A stretch of 64,000 nt of DNA from positions 186,001 through 250,000 of the forward strand of contig NC_052401.1 of NCBI RefSeq assembly GCF_009389715.1. Reading direction: 5' to 3'. A program made the position numbers and the translations under genes. The notes below the pieces were generated by a model. That model did no database searches. It was not told the origin of the DNA and was given only the letters and a program-made list of their open reading frames with translations. Position 1 is the stretch's first letter, and every line of letters starts with the position of its first letter. Below, in pieces: positions 60,518-64,000 of the stretch. Source of the DNA: Phoenix dactylifera (taxonomy: Eukaryota; Streptophyta; Magnoliopsida; Arecales; Arecaceae).

Positions 60518-61212
60518 TCATAGGGGAACTTGAACAAGAAGCTCACCGGGATCTACTTGCTTCTTCCAGAGGTTGTCCCTCGCGTCCAGGGTTTCTATGG
60601 GTAGTGAGGGGCCCGTTGCCTGAGTTGGCATCTCGGTTGGCAGCTTTATTCTGTGAGCCGCCATGTAGCACTGCTTGGCAACCAGCTGATCTCCTCGGAC
60701 CTCGCCTACTCCTTGGCCGGTGGGGAATCGCATGAGCAGATGGCGGGTTGAGACCACGGCTCGAAGGGCATTTAGCCCTGGCCGCCCAAGGATGGCGTTG
60801 TAGGCTGAGGATAGACGGACCACAAGGAAGTCCGTCCTCACAGTGCTTTCCTGGGGAGCGAGACCGACCGTAACAAGGAAGCTGACCTCACGACTGGGAC
60901 CGAGTCTCCGGTGAACCCGACTAGTGGGATATTAATTTTTCGGAGATGTCCTTCTGGCAACCCCATTTTTTGGTAGGCATGGTAGTACAAAATGTTGGCT
61001 GAACTTCCATTGTCAACTAGGACACATTTTACATCAAACTTATTTACAATCATGGAGATGACCACAGCGTCATTATGGGGGGTCTCAACCCCTCCCAAGT
61101 CCTCGTCCGAGAATGAAATGACTTCAACAGTACGCGGGCGCTTCGGGGAGACCCCTTGGGCTGATCCTCCTGCCGAGGCTCCTTCGATTACATTGATGGT
61201 GCCGGCGATAGG
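60518..61212 (-). pseudogene. Aspartic protease and linker of pol, frameshifted
   Basis: The segment from about 61098 contains VLVDNGSSANILY, the retroviral-type protease motif (Asp-Asn-Gly here; Asp-Thr/Ser-Gly in most relatives). A frameshift near 60880 moves the continuation (SSAYNAILGRPGLNALRAVV) to another frame, which ends at TGA 60518-60520. Upstream of 61213 the sequence changes abruptly to LTR. Confidence 0.8.
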
Positions 61213-61562
61213 CAGAGGTCATGCGCATTAATTGTTGAGTGAACTGGGGATTCGCATTAATTGTTGAGTGAACTGGGGATTCGCATTAATTGTTGAGTGA
61301 ATCGGGGGTTTGCAGAGGTCATGCACAATAAATGCTGGGGCAGTGGCAGGATATGGCCCTCGGCCGGGCCTCGGAGGGGTACGGCCGTAGTAGGCGGTCG
61401 ACAAGGACAGACCTCTGGGGTCGGAAATTCTCCAGGTCGGAGGTTCTGAGGTCGGACGTTCCAAGATCGGACGCCGACTTCGGTTGTCCAAGGTCGGCGG
61501 CTATGCGGCTTCTTAGGGGCGGGGTTACTATATTGCTGGGGAAAAACCGTATTCCCCCAACA
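61213..61562 (-). repeat. Truncated 5' LTR of the Tat-type element
   Basis: Only the first 350 bp or so of the LTR (in its own orientation) remain, from TGTTGGGGG at 61562 to a break near 61213, where protease-side coding sequence begins. It matches the outer part of the 51352-52246 LTR but has fewer ATTAATTGTTGAGTGAACTGG units. Confidence 0.8.
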
Positions 61563-62244
61563 CTATACAATGGTTTGATTCTTGTTTCATAAGTTGATTA
61601 ACTAGATTAATCAAAGATGGTCAATTAGGATTGTTGGACACTGCTACATAGCGATCCTATCCTTCCTTCACCCTAATCCTTGTCGATCATCCCTGCTACC
61701 CTTACCTTGATTGGATACTTGTTTCCTGATTTGACAAACTAGATTTGAACAGTTGCATGCTGCCATTTAGTCGACCTCATACTTCTTATTTTGCGAATCT
61801 TTTTTCATAGTCGGCCTTGATTTTGTATGGAGATATAGTCATCCGGGCAAAAAGAAGCTAACAAAGGATTTCATGCTCTTGTCTTTAAATCAAGGTAAGT
61901 TCCTAACTTTTTATTTAATTTAATTTTGAGTTAGGGAAGGATAGAGAAGTTATGGGTAATTCAAATATTAGGACTCTAAAATTAACAAGCCAGTGCATAA
62001 TTGATTCATTAATGTTGGAGGCTGATCAAGGAGAAGTTGATTATTTATTAATGTTAAATTTGTTGAACATATTAGGTGTGCGCTTAGATTGGTAAACATT
62101 GTATCTAAGTTGGTTACAGCAAGAAGTAAGAATTTCTTTATTTGATCACCGCTATATACATATTCATTGATTTGTATCGGTGGATTTGTATTATGAGATT
62201 TGTGTCAATGGGTTTGGTTTGCATAAGATGATATGGTTTTATAT
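61563..62244. other. AT-rich spacer between two retrotransposons
   Basis: About 680 bp of sequence unrelated to either element, probably the older host DNA. No gene or repeat is recognised. Confidence 0.5.
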
Positions 62245-63099
62245 TGTTGGGGGAATGCAGTTTTCCCCAGCAATATAGTAACCTCGCCCCTAAGAAGCCG
62301 CATAGTCGCCGACCTTGGACAACCGAAGTCGGCGTCCGACCTTGGAACGTCCGACCTCAGAACCTCCGACCTGGAGAATTTCCGACCCCAGAGGTCTGTC
62401 CTTGTCGACCACCTACTACGGCCGTATCTCTCCGAGGGCCATATCCTGCCACTGCCCCAGCATTTATTGCGCATGACCTCTGCAAACCCCCGGTTCACTC
62501 AACAATTAATGCGAATCCACGGTTCACTCAACAATTAATGCGAATCTCCGGCCTACTCAATAATTAATGCGCATGGCTCCTATTATCTACGGACCCACAG
62601 CTCTCCACGGCAAATCAGCTCAGCGGAGTCCAGTCAACCGTGATAAGTCTCTGATCTCGGCCTTACCCCCGACATCAATGCAATGATTTACCTGATCGCG
62701 TGCCAGCTCGGGTCGTACGACGGCCTCATCTCCGACATCAATGCAATGATTCACTCGATCGTGTGCCAGTCCAAGCAACATGCCGAGCCGTACGACGGTC
62801 TCGCCCCATCACATCACAGGTAAACCGACCCACTATAAAAGGGAACCCTTGCTTCTCAAAGGGGGGTTGGAGACAGAAAACTCAAAAGATACTGTTCTTC
62901 TCTTTCTCCTTTAAACACAGATTGCCCCCCCTCTGACTTAAGCATCGGAGGGCCGGCGCCGGAAAACCCGGCCACCGGCTTTTCTGCAGGCACCCCGACG
63001 GAGGACGCCGCCCGCCGACGGACCGCCACTCCCCTGTGTCCACCTGCCGCTCCCCCTCCTCGACTGACGACCGCCCCCGGGTCCAATTTCCAGCAACAG

Positions 63100-63117
63100 T
63101 TGGCGCTAGAGGAAGGG
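63100..63117 (+). other. Putative tRNA primer-binding site
   Basis: TTGGCGCTAGAGGAAGGG follows the LTR by one base. TGGCGC fits the acceptor end of a tRNA ending GCGCCA, as in tRNA-Asp, but the remainder does not match a tRNA that I can name. Confidence 0.5.
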
Positions 63118-63131
63118 ACCGAGTCGCGATC

Positions 63132-63971
63132 ATGAAGTTGAGAAGTAAGGGAGCCTCCAATATCTTCCGGCGTCCCCCACAGAGTCCTGGACACTCCGTC
63201 CAGAATTCGCCTACTCCGGCTGACCCGGTTTCCCAGGTCCAGCCGGAGCAATTCAATGCTCTGGTGCAGCAAGTTCAGGCCCTGGCCGCTGCCGTTCAAG
63301 GCTTGTGGCGCGAGGAGGCCTTACCAACGCTTCTCCCGCAGGCCCAGGTCTTGCCGGAGTTTCCTCCCAATGGCCCGATTCTCCCAGGCCAGAATCTTCA
63401 TGGCTCCTCCAGGGCCAACAACGAAGGGCGGGCCTCCCCCCAGAGAGAGCTGCCGGGGGAAGGTCTCAACAGAAGACCCCAACCCTCTGAGGCCGAATCA
63501 GCCCCAGACCACCGTGAGCCGGAGCAAACTACGGTGACGATTCCACGGGTTGGGGAGCTCGACAGAAAAGTCGAACACTTGGAGCGCCAGATCGAAGCGC
63601 TCCACAGCAAGAAGGCAAGACAAGAGGGGGATTTTGAATTCACCACCAAGTCCCCCTTCTCCCGCCAGATCGAGGATGAGCCGGTCCCCGCGAGGTTTAA
63701 GATGCCTCAAGTGGAGCACTACAGCGGAATCACCGACCCCCTCGACCACTTGAAGAGCTATCGAGCTCTTATGGCCCTACAAGGATCCTCGGAGGCCGTA
63801 CTTTGTAAGGTCTTCCCGGCGACTCTTCGAGGGACAGCTCGGCTTTGGTTTTCTGGGCTAAAGCCGAGCATGGTATCTTCCTTCAAGCAACTCGGCAGGC
63901 AGTTTGCTACCAATTTTGCTGCCAGCCGACGCCAACGGCGGACGTCGGACTCCCTCCTGGATATCAAGTAG
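63132..63971 (+). pseudogene. Gag of the second Tat-type element, interrupted by a stop
   Basis: From the ATG at 63132 the frame runs 279 codons to a TAG at 63969-63971. The N-terminal part is Pro/Gln-rich with a coiled coil (VEHLERQIEALHSKKA). The C-terminal part is the retrotransposon gag domain (PF03732-like: LRGTARLWFSGL, SSFKQLGRQFATNF). Coding continues in frame after the TAG (EGESLKEYL) to the window end, so the TAG is a nonsense change inside gag rather than its natural end. Confidence 0.8.
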
Positions 63972-64000
63972 AAGGAGGGAGAATCGCTCAAGGAGTATCT

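Larger units (their letters stand above)
51352..61562 (-). mobile_element. Decayed Ty3/Gypsy retrotransposon, Tat lineage (dual RNase H), 5' end deleted
   Basis: A 10.2-kb element read leftward. Order from its 5' end: truncated LTR (61213-61562), protease, reverse transcriptase, RNase H, second plant-type RNase H, integrase, 117-bp tandem array, antisense ORF, polypurine tract and a full 3' LTR (51352-52246). The second RNase H and an extra ORF after integrase place it in the Tat group. Gag, the primer site and about 545 bp of the 5' LTR are missing, as if deleted between LTR and protease. Flanks are ATATA on the left and CTATA on the right, a target duplication with one mismatch. Multiple stops and frameshifts make it non-autonomous. 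Confidence 0.85.
62245..64000 (+). mobile_element. 5' end of a second Tat-type Ty3/Gypsy element (cut by window edge)
   Basis: 5' LTR 62245-63098 (854 bp, TGTTGG...CAACA, TATA box at about 62834-62840), then a putative primer site starting TTGGCGCTAGAGGAAGGG at 63100, then gag from 63132. It is in the opposite orientation to the neighbouring element. The rest lies outside the window. The 3' LTR and target duplication cannot be checked. Confidence 0.85.

Overview
This is a nuclear window from a flowering plant. Spliced genes with long repeat-filled introns, Ty3/Gypsy LTR retrotransposons, tRNA-derived SINEs, MITEs and a miniature LTR element all point that way. The protein style and the Au-type SINE copies suggest a monocot, perhaps a palm or another non-grass commelinid. 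That placement is an inference. I see no operon, CRISPR array, tRNA gene or rRNA gene.

Left part (1-37250): two multi-exon genes in tandem, both read leftward. (1) A plant myotubularin, a phosphoinositide 3-phosphatase. I could assemble 19 exons between 887 and 23669 that join in phase into 829 residues, with the catalytic CX5R motif split across an exon junction. (2) A PTM-type DDT/PHD chromatin protein, 9 exons between 25173 and 37250 and 1789 residues, with an N-terminal Tudor-like module, a DDT domain and three PHD-like zinc fingers. Their introns and flanks carry microsatellites, local tandem duplications, SINEs, and several copies of a CGGTACC-rich repeat that is often joined to a long purine/pyrimidine tract.

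Middle (37251-46956): a gene-poor stretch with a SINE flanked by a 12-bp direct repeat and an Au-type SINE. It is followed by an intronless DUF3475/DUF668 gene (43802-45541, minus strand) whose last 124 bp are present three times in tandem.

Right part (46957-64000): a stack of mobile elements. In order: a solo Gypsy LTR with a perfect 5-bp target duplication; a tandem array of a miniature LTR element (TRIM-like) into which two PIF/Harbinger-type MITEs have inserted back to back; a decayed 10.2-kb Tat-lineage Ty3/Gypsy element on the minus strand (two RNase H domains, integrase, a 117-bp tandem array, and an antisense intron-containing ORF with its own TATA box); and the 5' LTR and gag of a related element on the plus strand, cut off by the window edge. 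All retroelement reading frames examined here are broken by stops or frameshifts.
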